From Neptunomonas antarctica (GTDB lineage: Bacteria; Pseudomonadota; Gammaproteobacteria; Pseudomonadales; Balneatricaceae): a stretch of DNA of 64,000 nt. Below are positions 27,208-34,468 of this stretch, in pieces (positions within the stretch are counted from its first letter, which is position 1; each line of letters starts with the position of its first letter). The position numbers were made by a program, and so were the translations under genes. Where the stretch lies: assembly GCF_001305295.1 (NCBI RefSeq), contig NZ_LJSI01000053.1, positions 558,001 to 622,000 on the forward strand, read 5' to 3'. The notes beneath the pieces were generated by a model, which was not told the origin of the DNA, did not search any database, and saw nothing but the letters and a program-made list of their open reading frames with translations.

Positions 27208-27537
27208 AATGTGCTTCCTGCATGTGCCTGTTGGCATGTGTATGGGATGGCTTGTATTAAAGAGTCTTGGATAAAAAATCTTATAAATAACGTATGCACT
27301 TATGGTGCAAAAAATCGCTGGGTAAGCATCGGTAACACCGTTGGGATCATTAACTTTTGATCACTCTCCCGCCGGCTATCGGGTGGATGCCGGTGTATGA
27401 TTCCGATGATGTAAAGTTTACGTAGGTAGGCGCGCAATTACCTTGCTATTGTTGCTGTCTGTTTTATATTTACGCAAATATATGCAATAGTATTTGTCAT
27501 TATATTGTTTTTAATTGCGCTAAGGAGTATTTGGCTG
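27208..27537. other. Divergent region between leuA (long class) and Lrp-type regulator
   Basis: 330 bases with A+T-rich stretches around 27440-27520. Short dyads occur near 27330 (GGTAACACC) and 27370-27400, but no leucine-rich leader peptide. It must hold promoters for both genes and is a plausible binding site for the adjacent Lrp-family protein. Confidence 0.4.
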
Positions 27538-28029
27538 ATGCAAGGTGTTGAGTTGGACCGTTTTGATATCACAATATTGCGCGAACTGCAGCACGATGGC
27601 TCGTTGTCTAATCAGGAGTTGGCCGAGCGGATTGGTTTAACGGCTGCGCCTTGTTCGCGCCGCGTGAAGCAGTTGGAAGATTCGGGTGTGATTGCCAGTC
27701 GTGTGATTCGTGTCAATGAGCGTAGTGTTGGTTTAAATCTGATCGCGATGCTTCACATTAGTATGGATAAACATATACCTGAGCGATTTGAAGAGTTTGA
27801 AAAAGCAATTAGTGCGATTAGTGAAGTCATGGAGTGCTACTTAATTACCGGGCATGATGCCGACTACCAGTTAAAGGTGGCCGTGCCTGATATGGATAGT
27901 TATCACGATATTTTATTAGGAAAGATTACCCGTATTAAAGGCGTTACTGGTGTTAAATCTGCTTTTATTATGCGTAAGGTTATTGATACCACTGCGGTGC
28001 CATTGCACTATTTGCCCAATTATCGCTAA
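27538..28029 (+). CDS. Lrp/AsnC-family transcriptional regulator
   Basis: A 163-aa regulator with an N-terminal winged HTH (DRFDITILRELQHDGSLSNQELAERIGLTAAPCSRRVKQLEDSGVI split over residues 6-48) and a C-terminal RAM ligand domain (about 65-150), including CYLITGHDADYQLKVAVPDM. Lrp-type proteins sense amino acids such as leucine. The start at 27538 is preferred because AAGGAG lies about 11 bases upstream; an in-frame ATG at 27505 is less likely. Divergent placement beside an isopropylmalate synthase suggests control of that gene. The effector is not determinable from sequence. Confidence 0.92.
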   Translation: MQGVELDRFDITILRELQHDGSLSNQELAERIGLTAAPCSRRVKQLEDSGVIASRVIRVNERSVGLNLIAMLHISMDKHIPERFEEFEKAISAISEVMECYLITGHDADYQLKVAVPDMDSYHDILLGKITRIKGVTGVKSAFIMRKVIDTTAVPLHYLPNYR

Positions 28030-28055
28030 GACTTAACGCGCGTTATGTCTTTTTT
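28028..28055 (+). terminator. Rho-independent terminator after Lrp-type gene
   Basis: Near-palindrome AAGACTTAACGC / GCGTTATGTCTT with one mismatch, followed by a run of T to 28055. It begins in the stop codon of the regulator. Confidence 0.8.
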
Positions 28056-28193
28056 AATGAGTGTTTGGGCGTAGAATGAGAGGGCAGTAAAAGTAGAATG
28101 ATCTTGTATTAAAGACAATTGTATTAACAGCGATTGTAGTAGATGCAAAATAAACTTTGGATTTCACACGACATCAATAAATGACTTTTAACA

Positions 28194-28862
28194 ATGAATA
28201 TTACTGACGGTCTTTTTTCGGGTGCATGGCTTTGGGTGATGGATATTTTGTATCTCTGCGTAGTGCTGGTGGCTGCGTGGAAAAGTCCGTGGTCTGTGAT
28301 TATTAGCAATCGAGGGCTGCAACACCTTTTTTTTGGCGCGACTGTGCTACTGCTGATGATGTGGAGTATGCGCGCAGGTCTCTCTCCCGGATTGAGTATT
28401 CATTTCCTGGGAGTCACGGCCTTAACCTTGGTTTTGGGCTGGGATCTGGCGATTCTATCAGCAAGTCTGGTATTACTCGGCATGACATTAATCGGTAAAG
28501 AAAGCTGGGAAGGCTTGGCGGTTAATGGACTGTGTTTAGTCGTCCTCCCTGTGTTTTTATCTTATGCAATTCATTTGTTTGTTGATAAAAAACTACCAAA
28601 AAATTTCTTCATCTATCTTTTTGTATGTGCGTTTGCAGGTTCTGTAATTGCTATCGCTGCATCAGGGTTGACCATGGCAACACTGCTTTGGATGGATGGC
28701 GTGTATCCCTGGAGTAAAATTGATCATCAATATGTAAGCCTCCTGCCGTTGATCATGTTCCCTGAGGGGCTCATGAATGGCATTTTGATGACGGCTATTA
28801 TGGTGTTTTATCCTGACTGGATCAGAACTTTTAATGCGAAAGTTTATATTGATGAGCAATAG
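28194..28862 (+). CDS. CbiM-like membrane protein (energy-coupling-factor permease family)
   Basis: A 222-aa integral membrane protein with about six hydrophobic segments. Diagnostic pieces are LSIHFLGVTALTLVLGWDLAI (split, about residues 66-86) and the C-terminal FPEGLMNGILMTAIMVFYPDWIRTF, matching the group annotated as ECF ABC-transporter permeases related to CbiM (cobalt/nickel uptake). No CbiN, CbiQ or ATPase genes are next to it, so the transport role and substrate are uncertain. The gene is alone, preceded by a terminator and followed by a large non-coding gap. Confidence 0.75.
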   Translation: MNITDGLFSGAWLWVMDILYLCVVLVAAWKSPWSVIISNRGLQHLFFGATVLLLMMWSMRAGLSPGLSIHFLGVTALTLVLGWDLAILSASLVLLGMTLIGKESWEGLAVNGLCLVVLPVFLSYAIHLFVDKKLPKNFFIYLFVCAFAGSVIAIAASGLTMATLLWMDGVYPWSKIDHQYVSLLPLIMFPEGLMNGILMTAIMVFYPDWIRTFNAKVYIDEQ

Positions 28863-29042
28863 GGAGTGATATTTCTACTGATCCTTTCGCTGGGGGGCGA
28901 TGGTCGAACCAGATCAACTGTTTTGACGGGTTAGTGCCAAAAACGGTCATAGGCAGTAATCCTAAAGAGTGCGAGTCACAACCCATGCGGACCCTGAGCC
29001 TGAGCGCTTAGGTGATGGGGTCACAGCCCATCTGGGGTCTAA

Positions 29043-29061
29043 TGTGTCAGATTTCTTTACA
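29043..29061 (+). repeat. Distal copy of TGTCAGATT...TTACA motif
   Basis: TGTGTCAGATTTCTTTACA is nearly identical to the element at 29499-29517 but lies about 580 bases upstream of the PEP-CTERM start. No sigma-54 promoter was seen after this copy, so it may be a relic. Confidence 0.6.
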
Positions 29062-29498
29062 ATATTCGAGTGAAGATAGCCGCCGCCGATAGCAGAAAGT
29101 CACCTCGATGTCGCAAAGTTAGCATAGGGTCAAAAACGACTTAAATGGCTCTGAGTCGAACTACATCAATCGCTCGGGCAGGTTTGTGAACCGGTCATAG
29201 ACAGTAATCCTAAAGATAGCCCGCATTCAAACCACTACAGTCCGTACCTTATTGCGTAAACGGGACAGTAAATTTCAGATGCCGTTGTTAACACTCGCTA
29301 ATCCGTTAAGCGATATATAATAGTCACGTGGGCGTTGAATTGGCGTTTACCTTTAACTAAAAGTTAGTTCGCTGCGCTTTAAGCCACATTTATTGCTAAA
29401 TCACCTTGGCAAAATAGCCGGACCTCGCTAGACGTTATCGTAGTCGCGGACCGGCCTTGATAGTGGATACTCAGCCAATAGAGCCTTTTTATGCGCTT

Positions 29499-29517
29499 TG
29501 TGTCAGATTCTTTTACA
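29499..29517 (+). promoter_or_regulatory. Probable upstream activator site for the PEP-CTERM promoter
   Basis: TGTGTCAGATTCTTTTACA, an imperfect dyad with TGTcA/TtACA ends, lies about 65 bases before the -24 element and about 100 bases before the expected transcription start. That is the usual distance for a sigma-54 enhancer-binding protein. A near-identical copy is at 29043-29061. The binding protein (a PrsR-type activator) is inferred and not encoded here. Confidence 0.5.
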
Positions 29518-29579
29518 TCTAAAACTCAAAAAATTTTAAGTAATATTTAAATGTTTGTATTGATGAGATATTTTCTTGA

Positions 29580-29596
29580 TGGCATGGTTCGTGCTT
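29580..29596 (+). promoter_or_regulatory. Sigma-54 (RpoN) -24/-12 promoter of the PEP-CTERM gene
   Basis: TGGCATGGTTCGTGCTT places GG and GC exactly 10 bases apart, the required sigma-54 spacing, and matches TGGCAyG-N4-TTGCw well apart from G for T in the -12 part. Expected start near 29606 gives a leader of about 40 bases before the gene at 29645. Confidence 0.75.
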
Positions 29597-29644
29597 AATG
29601 TGACTCTATATCGATAAAATATGTAATATAACGGAGATTAAAAA

Positions 29645-30163
29645 ATGAAAAGAATTATTTGTTTACTTGTTTGTTTATTAGCTGGCCCGGCTAACGCTAA
29701 TTTAATTACTAACGGGGATTTTACTAGCGGTAACACTGCTGGATGGACTCTCACAGGTGGTGACTATACTGATGCGTCATCCGGATATTTCACTGCATAT
29801 GACAACAGTGGGTGGGGGATTATAAGTCAGGATATTAGTACCAATGCTGCATACAATTACGATCTTTCATTTGATACATACGCAGGTCAAATATCTGGCA
29901 ACCAATTTGCTTGGGCGGTTGATGGAGTAATGACTACGATTGCTACCACTACCTCGTGGGTCACCAACACTGCAATGTTCGCGGGTACTGGTGCAGTTAC
30001 AAATGTTGCGTTCTATTATGCAACGGGCGGTGGCTCAGGAGTTTGGAATATGGATAATGTTTCCGTCACTCAGGGAGCAGCAGCCGTTCCAGAGCCTGCT
30101 TCTCTCGCTCTGTTTGGCCTAAGTCTAGCTGGACTTTTATGGTCACGCCGCAAGAAAGCGTAA
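29645..30163 (+). CDS. PEP-CTERM sorting-domain exported protein
   Basis: A 172-aa exported protein with a signal peptide (IICLLVCLLAGPANA) and a mature Thr/Gly/Asn-rich beta domain beginning NLITNGDFTSGNTAGWTL, a carbohydrate-binding-like jelly-roll start. It ends with the textbook sorting signal: VPEP, a hydrophobic helix LALFGLSLAGLLW and basic SRRKK. Such proteins are processed by exosortase in exopolysaccharide-producing bacteria. No exosortase, PrsK or PrsR gene is in the window. Expression is predicted from a sigma-54 promoter 49-65 bases upstream, and a GGAG site precedes the ATG. A terminator follows. Confidence 0.92.
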   Translation: MKRIICLLVCLLAGPANANLITNGDFTSGNTAGWTLTGGDYTDASSGYFTAYDNSGWGIISQDISTNAAYNYDLSFDTYAGQISGNQFAWAVDGVMTTIATTTSWVTNTAMFAGTGAVTNVAFYYATGGGSGVWNMDNVSVTQGAAAVPEPASLALFGLSLAGLLWSRRKKA

Positions 30164-30182
30164 TTAGATTTCTGCAATACTA

Positions 30183-30207
30183 AGCCTCGCTTCGGCGGGG
30201 CTTTTTT
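30183..30207 (+). terminator. Rho-independent terminator after PEP-CTERM gene
   Basis: 8-bp stem AGCCTCGC / GCGGGGCT (one G-T pair) with a TTCG loop and a T-run to 30207. Confidence 0.9.
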
Positions 30208-30233
30208 ATGAGCTAATTACCTGTATGTGTCCA

Positions 30234-31924
30234 GGGTGTGTGAAAACTCGATTAGACCGATTAAACTAGTAATAAGACATTTTTGCTGAGGGGATACAGC
30301 ATGAATAGATTCATTACCGGCGAAGCACGCTCTCAGGCGACTTTATTTCCTGAGCGTATCGATGATTACATTGATGAAGAAAACCCTGTTCGGGTCGTTG
30401 ATGTATTTGTTGATTCAATTGATCTTCCTGTTCTTGGTTTTAAAACCATCCCAGCGGCTACCGGCAGACCGTCCTACCACCCTTCAACCATGCTTAAGTT
30501 ATTTATCTACGGCTATCTCAATCGCATTCAATCATCGCGTCGTCTTGAACGAGAAGCAGGCCGTAATGTTGAATTAATGTGGCTGCTAGGTCGTTTAGCG
30601 CCAGACTTTAAAACCATCGCCGACTTCAGAAAAAATAATGGCAAAGGCATTCGTAAAGTCTGCGGTGAATTTGTACAGATCTGTCGTAAGCTCAATCTCT
30701 TTGCCGATGCGTATGTGGCTATTGATGGCAGTAAGTTTAAAGGGGTGAATACGCGGGATAAGAATTTCACTCAAGCGAAGATTAAGCGTCGACTTGAACA
30801 AATCGATGAAAGCATCGCTCGTTATCTAGGACAGATAGCCAGTGCTGATAGACAAGATACTCAACAGGCACACCATAAAATCGAACGACTGAAAACAAAA
30901 CTCGGCAAGTTAAATGCTGAAGTCATTAAACTGAATACACTTGAAAAGCGACTGCAATCATCGCCGGATAAGCAAGTATCGCTGACCGACCCCGATGCTC
31001 GGTCAATGGCAACCAGCGGTAAAGGCAGTGGCATAGTCGGTTACAACCTCCAGGCCGCTGTTGATGCCAAGCACCATCTGATTGTCGCCCATGAAGTAAC
31101 GAATGTCGGCAATGATCGCTCAGCACTGTATCGAACCGCAACGCTGGCTAAAAATGTTATCGGCAGTGACACATTAGAAGTCGTTGCTGATAGAGGGTAT
31201 TACAGCGGCTTTGAAATTTATCATTGCGAACAGTCACAGATAAAAACATATCTTCCCAAAACACATACCTCGAACAACATGGCGAAAGGCTTGTTTGATA
31301 AACGCGATTTTAAATGGATAGCCAGCGCGGGTGAATATGAATGTCCGGCAGGTGAGCGTTTAATCTGGCGTTTTACTACGCAGGAACAGGGAAAGACGAT
31401 TAATAAATATTGGTCTTCACGGTGCCCAAACTGCTCAATGAAAACACAATGCACAACGGGCACGTATCGACGAGTAACGCGCTGGGAACATGAAGATGTA
31501 TTGGATGAAGTCGAAGCAAGAATAGACCGCGAACCCGAACGCATGGTCGTGCGTCGATCCACAGTAGAGCATCCGTTTGGTACGATTAAATCCTGGATGG
31601 ATTCGACACACTTCCAAATGAAAACGCTTAAACATGTCAGCACGGAGATGAGCCTGCATGTCTTGGCCTATAACTTGAAACGCATGATTAAAATCATGGG
31701 AATTACGCCACTCATAAATACAATGAGAGCGTGATGCGCTCTTTTCTTCCGATAAATCTATTCCCCGACGCTTATTAGGTGCCAAATAGAGCTGAATCTA
31801 AATATTCAGCCATTATAGGTAAGAAAATGAAGCCGAGTGTGACAGCTCGTTAAAAGGTCATCCTGTTCGATGTGACAGCAAAAAATTAGACGAAATGCAA
31901 AGCGATACCTGTTTTTACACAGCC
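30234..31924 (+). mobile_element. IS1182-family insertion sequence, apparently complete
   Basis: About 1.69 kb. The ends are proposed from imperfect terminal inverted repeats: left GGGTGTGTGAAAAC (30234-30247) and right GTTTTTACACAGCC (31911-31924), matching at 12 of 14 positions. The single transposase gene between them is intact. I see no clear target-site duplication (flanks TCCA and TAGG), so boundaries are tentative. Insertion is between the PEP-CTERM gene and the RegA-like gene. Confidence 0.75.
30301..31734 (+). CDS. IS1182-family transposase
   Basis: A 477-aa DDE transposase. The N-terminal Transposase-InsH/DUF772 domain has VDVFVDSIDLPVLGF and PSYHPSTMLKLFIYGYLN. The catalytic acids lie in VAIDGSKFKGVN, VVADRGYYSG and RSTVEHPFGTIK. 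A coiled-coil insertion (about residues 170-225) and the zinc-binding-like CPAGERL..CPNCSMKTQC segment are typical of IS1182. The start ATG at 30301 follows GAGGGG, better than the ATG at 30283. No stop or frameshift is present, so it may be active. Confidence 0.93.
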   Translation: MNRFITGEARSQATLFPERIDDYIDEENPVRVVDVFVDSIDLPVLGFKTIPAATGRPSYHPSTMLKLFIYGYLNRIQSSRRLEREAGRNVELMWLLGRLAPDFKTIADFRKNNGKGIRKVCGEFVQICRKLNLFADAYVAIDGSKFKGVNTRDKNFTQAKIKRRLEQIDESIARYLGQIASADRQDTQQAHHKIERLKTKLGKLNAEVIKLNTLEKRLQSSPDKQVSLTDPDARSMATSGKGSGIVGYNLQAAVDAKHHLIVAHEVTNVGNDRSALYRTATLAKNVIGSDTLEVVADRGYYSGFEIYHCEQSQIKTYLPKTHTSNNMAKGLFDKRDFKWIASAGEYECPAGERLIWRFTTQEQGKTINKYWSSRCPNCSMKTQCTTGTYRRVTRWEHEDVLDEVEARIDREPERMVVRRSTVEHPFGTIKSWMDSTHFQMKTLKHVSTEMSLHVLAYNLKRMIKIMGITPLINTMRA

Positions 31925-32038
31925 TAGGTCGAAAGCAGTCAATCCACTAACGAGATAGTGGCAGCGTTGGGATGTAGTCGGGCAACGGTATCCAGACGAA
32001 ATAAACTTTTGCTACCCACGAATACTTAATAATAATCA
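31925..32038. other. Short spacer after the IS element
   Basis: Together with the non-coding IS end (31735-31924), this makes 304 bases without a gene. A small hairpin at 31791-31810 (GCTGAAT / ATTCAGC) follows the transposase. Nothing else was recognised. Confidence 0.4.
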
Positions 32039-32578
32039 CTACTGCCTTACCGGGCGTTTTGCCAGTTTGCGCTGCAGCGTTCTGCGATGCATGTCTAACG
32101 CCCGCGCTGTAGCAGAGACGTTGCCATTATGCTCGCTTAGTACTTTGTGGATATATTCCCACTCTAAGCGGTTCACCGACATTGGCTGGTTGGCTATGTC
32201 GATATCTTCGTTGGCTTGGCTATGTTCAAGCGCCTGCAGAATATCATCGGCGTTAGCGGGTTTAGGCAGGTATTGTGTGGCTCCTAACTTGATAGCATCG
32301 ACGGCCGTTGTAATGCTTGCATAGCCTGTTAGCACCACAATGCGCACTGACGGATTAGCCTCCACTAAGGGTTGGATAACTGTGAGTCCGGACGCGCCGT
32401 CCATTTTCAGGTCAAGAGAGACATAGTCCGGAATCCACGCGGTAATAATCTCCAATGCCGCTTCGGCGCTGCTGGCAATCTTCACGTCAAAGCCGCGTTT
32501 GGCCATGGCACGGGCTAAGACACGCGTAAAGGTTGCATCATCATCGACGATGAGAAACTGCTTGAGTTGATCATCCAT
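32039..32578 (-). CDS. RegA/PrrA/RoxR-type response regulator
   Basis: A 179-aa regulator with a receiver domain (Asp12/Asp13, phospho-acceptor Asp56 in SLDLKMDG, Thr84, Lys106) and a short C-terminal Fis-type helix-turn-helix. The C-terminal RLEWEYIHKVLSEHNGNVS and ARALDMHRRTLQRKL is the family hallmark. There is no AAA+ domain, so it is not a sigma-54 activator. Family members control respiratory oxidases and other redox-dependent genes. Its start overlaps the kinase gene end by eight bases, so the pair is co-expressed. The 3' side faces the IS element. Confidence 0.92.
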   Translation of the reverse strand: MDDQLKQFLIVDDDATFTRVLARAMAKRGFDVKIASSAEAALEIITAWIPDYVSLDLKMDGASGLTVIQPLVEANPSVRIVVLTGYASITTAVDAIKLGATQYLPKPANADDILQALEHSQANEDIDIANQPMSVNRLEWEYIHKVLSEHNGNVSATARALDMHRRTLQRKLAKRPVRQ

Positions 32579-33833
32579 GAACGGCCCTGCGTGATAATCT
32601 GACTTCCGTCATGGTTCCTTTGCCCTGTGCTGGATAGAGTTTGACCTCGCCGTCATAATGGGCGAGTGTGGTTGATGTAAGAAAAAGCCCGATACCTAAA
32701 CCTTTCCCTTTAGTTGAGATAAACGGTTGGCCTAATTTATTGGCCTGCTCGATCGGTAAGCCGGCACCATAATCCCGAATGGTTAACCAAATAGCCACAG
32801 TATCCCAGCATAAAGTAATGTCTATGTGATCGGGGCAGGCATCCGCTGCATTGTTGAGAAGATTTAAAATGGCTTGTCGCAGCGCGGTTGTATTGCGCAG
32901 ATCCGGCGGGAGATCTTCTTGAATGCTAGCACTATAGGTCACCTCGGGGCGGGTAATTTTCCATTGTTCTAATACTTCATCAAGAAAGGTAGTTACCAGT
33001 GATGTTTTTTCACTGTTTTTCTCTTCAGCGACCGAACGTGCCAACTGTTTTAGTTTGTCGGCACAAATCTGAACCTGCTGCTGAAGAATGCCAATGTCCT
33101 CTTTTTGTTCATCGGATAACGTAGGATCAATCTCCATTTCGTGCAAAATTACCCGCATCGTACTGAGCGGTGTGCCGAGTTCGTGGGCAGTGCCAGCGGC
33201 CATGGTGCCCAATGCCAGTATTTGTTGATGATGTACTTTGGCTTCTCGCTCTTCGATGAGGTGCTGCTGTTGGCGTTGCAGGGCGCGGTTAATTCGTACA
33301 ATAAAATAGGTGATGACGATCACAGTAAGAATGAAATTTAGCCACATACCGAGCATGTGGATATTAAAAAGCTCAGGTAAAGAGTGCCGGTGCTCAGACA
33401 TGATAGGTATAACAGGAACATAGTAAACCAACAGCGAGCCATAGATGGACGTGACTGTAATTGCCATCATCCAGATATAGCGACTGCTAAGCGTCATCAC
33501 CGTAATAATCAGCGGAATTAATAACATGAAAATAAAAGGATTGGTGCCGCCACCTGACTGATAAAGAATAAAACCATAGATGATAGCATCGGCGATTAAT
33601 TGGGTAAAAAATTCTGGTTGAGTCACCGGCCACGGTGAATGCAACCGGGCATAGGTCATGAAATTTAAAAGGCTTAACAGGACGAGCGCCAGCCCCAGAG
33701 GCCAGGGATGAATATCGATATGCAGATAAAGTAATGCAAACGCAATAGCGCAGCACTGACCAAAAAGAATAACAAAACGTATGTAGGTCAGTTGTAAAAG
33801 CTGTTGATGGTTACCTGTCACAGGACACCCCAT
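32571..33833 (-). CDS. RegB/PrrB/RoxS-type redox sensor histidine kinase
   Basis: A 420-aa membrane kinase with six hydrophobic segments in residues 1-185, a DHp/HATPase module and the phospho-acceptor His217 in LGTMAAGTAHELGTPL. Two RegB sensor signatures are present: the quinone-binding GGGTNPF (94-100, family GGxxNPF) and the redox Cys257 in QQQVQICADKL. The ATP-binding boxes are NLLNNAADA and GKGLGIGLFL. It is translationally coupled to the RegA-like gene. No SenC/PrrC gene lies next to it, unlike alphaproteobacterial reg loci. Confidence 0.93.
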   Translation of the reverse strand: MGCPVTGNHQQLLQLTYIRFVILFGQCCAIAFALLYLHIDIHPWPLGLALVLLSLLNFMTYARLHSPWPVTQPEFFTQLIADAIIYGFILYQSGGGTNPFIFMLLIPLIITVMTLSSRYIWMMAITVTSIYGSLLVYYVPVIPIMSEHRHSLPELFNIHMLGMWLNFILTVIVITYFIVRINRALQRQQQHLIEEREAKVHHQQILALGTMAAGTAHELGTPLSTMRVILHEMEIDPTLSDEQKEDIGILQQQVQICADKLKQLARSVAEEKNSEKTSLVTTFLDEVLEQWKITRPEVTYSASIQEDLPPDLRNTTALRQAILNLLNNAADACPDHIDITLCWDTVAIWLTIRDYGAGLPIEQANKLGQPFISTKGKGLGIGLFLTSTTLAHYDGEVKLYPAQGKGTMTEVRLSRRAVHG

Positions 33834-34022
33834 TGAAGTAGACGCCGGATTATAACCGAAAGGGGCGTTATTGTGTCCTGAGTCAGATTGTCGCAGCTTG
33901 GTTGTGTTGGTAATGGGATATTAGAAACCCCTGCTTCAGTAGAAGGAGGAGTTTAGGGATAGGTGCTGAACATGTTGTTGTGGCGCAATTTATTAAAGCT
34001 CGGTTTGTTGAGGCTCTACTTA

Positions 34023-34397
34023 TTAAGGCACAGCTGCATACACTACCACTTCACACAACATCTCTTCGCGGGCGAGTCCTGCAACAATCATAGCGGCACG
34101 GTTTGGATAGGGCGCTGCAAAATACTCTGCATAAACTTTATTAAACACAGGTAGTTGTTCACGAGCCGTGACATAGATTAAGACTTGCGTAACATCATCC
34201 ATGGTCAGTTTAGCGGCTTCAATGGTGTGCTTTAAGTTGTCCATTGTTTGGCGGGCCTGTGCTTCGATCCCGCCGTCAACAACCTTGCCTTCTGCATTAA
34301 TAGGTATCTGGGCAGTATAAAATTGATTGTTAGCAATAATGGCCCATTCAAGCGGTGCTGCTGAAGCAAATAGGTCGGTTTTTACGGCTGTTTTCAT
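34023..34397 (-). CDS. RidA/YjgF-family protein
   Basis: A 124-aa protein of the YjgF/YER057c/UK114 family; RidA members hydrolyse reactive enamine/imine intermediates. Visible pieces are QFYTAQIPINAEGKVVDGGIEAQARQTMDNL (split) and the C-terminal VAGLAREEMLCEVVVYAA. The usual RidA catalytic Arg before V.VAxLPxxAxVEIE appears displaced: this protein has NRAAMIVAGLAREEMLCEV, so Arg is kept in NRAAM and Glu in CEV. It is downstream of the BCCT gene but separated by a strong terminator. Confidence 0.88.
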   Translation of the reverse strand: MKTAVKTDLFASAAPLEWAIIANNQFYTAQIPINAEGKVVDGGIEAQARQTMDNLKHTIEAAKLTMDDVTQVLIYVTAREQLPVFNKVYAEYFAAPYPNRAAMIVAGLAREEMLCEVVVYAAVP

Positions 34398-34425
34398 ATC
34401 GTTACCACTTTTTAAATGTGAAAGT

Positions 34426-34453
34426 AAAAAGGAGCCATGAGCAGGCTCCTTTT
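34426..34453 (-). terminator. Rho-independent terminator after the BCCT gene
   Basis: 10-bp stem AAAAGGAGCC / GGCTCCTTTT with a 7-base loop and a T-run on the minus strand. It separates the BCCT gene from the RidA gene. Confidence 0.85.
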
Positions 34454-34468
34454 GAATAATTTAAGACA

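Larger units (their letters stand above)
28863..29644. repeat. Repeat-bearing intergenic region upstream of PEP-CTERM gene
   Basis: About 780 bases with no gene. A degenerate direct repeat of about 65 bases occurs at 28903-28968 and 29155-29216. Its best part, CGGTCATAG(G/A)CAGTAATCC followed by TAAAGA (28944-28968 and 29192-29216), matches at 24 of 25 positions. A second repeated motif is described separately. A small hairpin (AACTAA-AAG-TTAGTT) lies near 29355. The region looks like decayed duplicated DNA. Confidence 0.7.

Noticed and set aside
27208-27537. Possible leucine leader peptide and attenuator for the long-class leuA
   Set aside because: Short frames here (about 16-20 codons) have no leucine run and no convincing terminator/antiterminator pair.
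31791-31810. Hairpin GCTGAAT/ATTCAGC as the right end of the IS element
   Set aside because: It does not match the left terminal repeat; the sequence at 31911-31924 fits much better.
32039-32578. RegA-like regulator as the PrsR activator of the PEP-CTERM gene
   Set aside because: It lacks the AAA+ domain required for activating a sigma-54 promoter.
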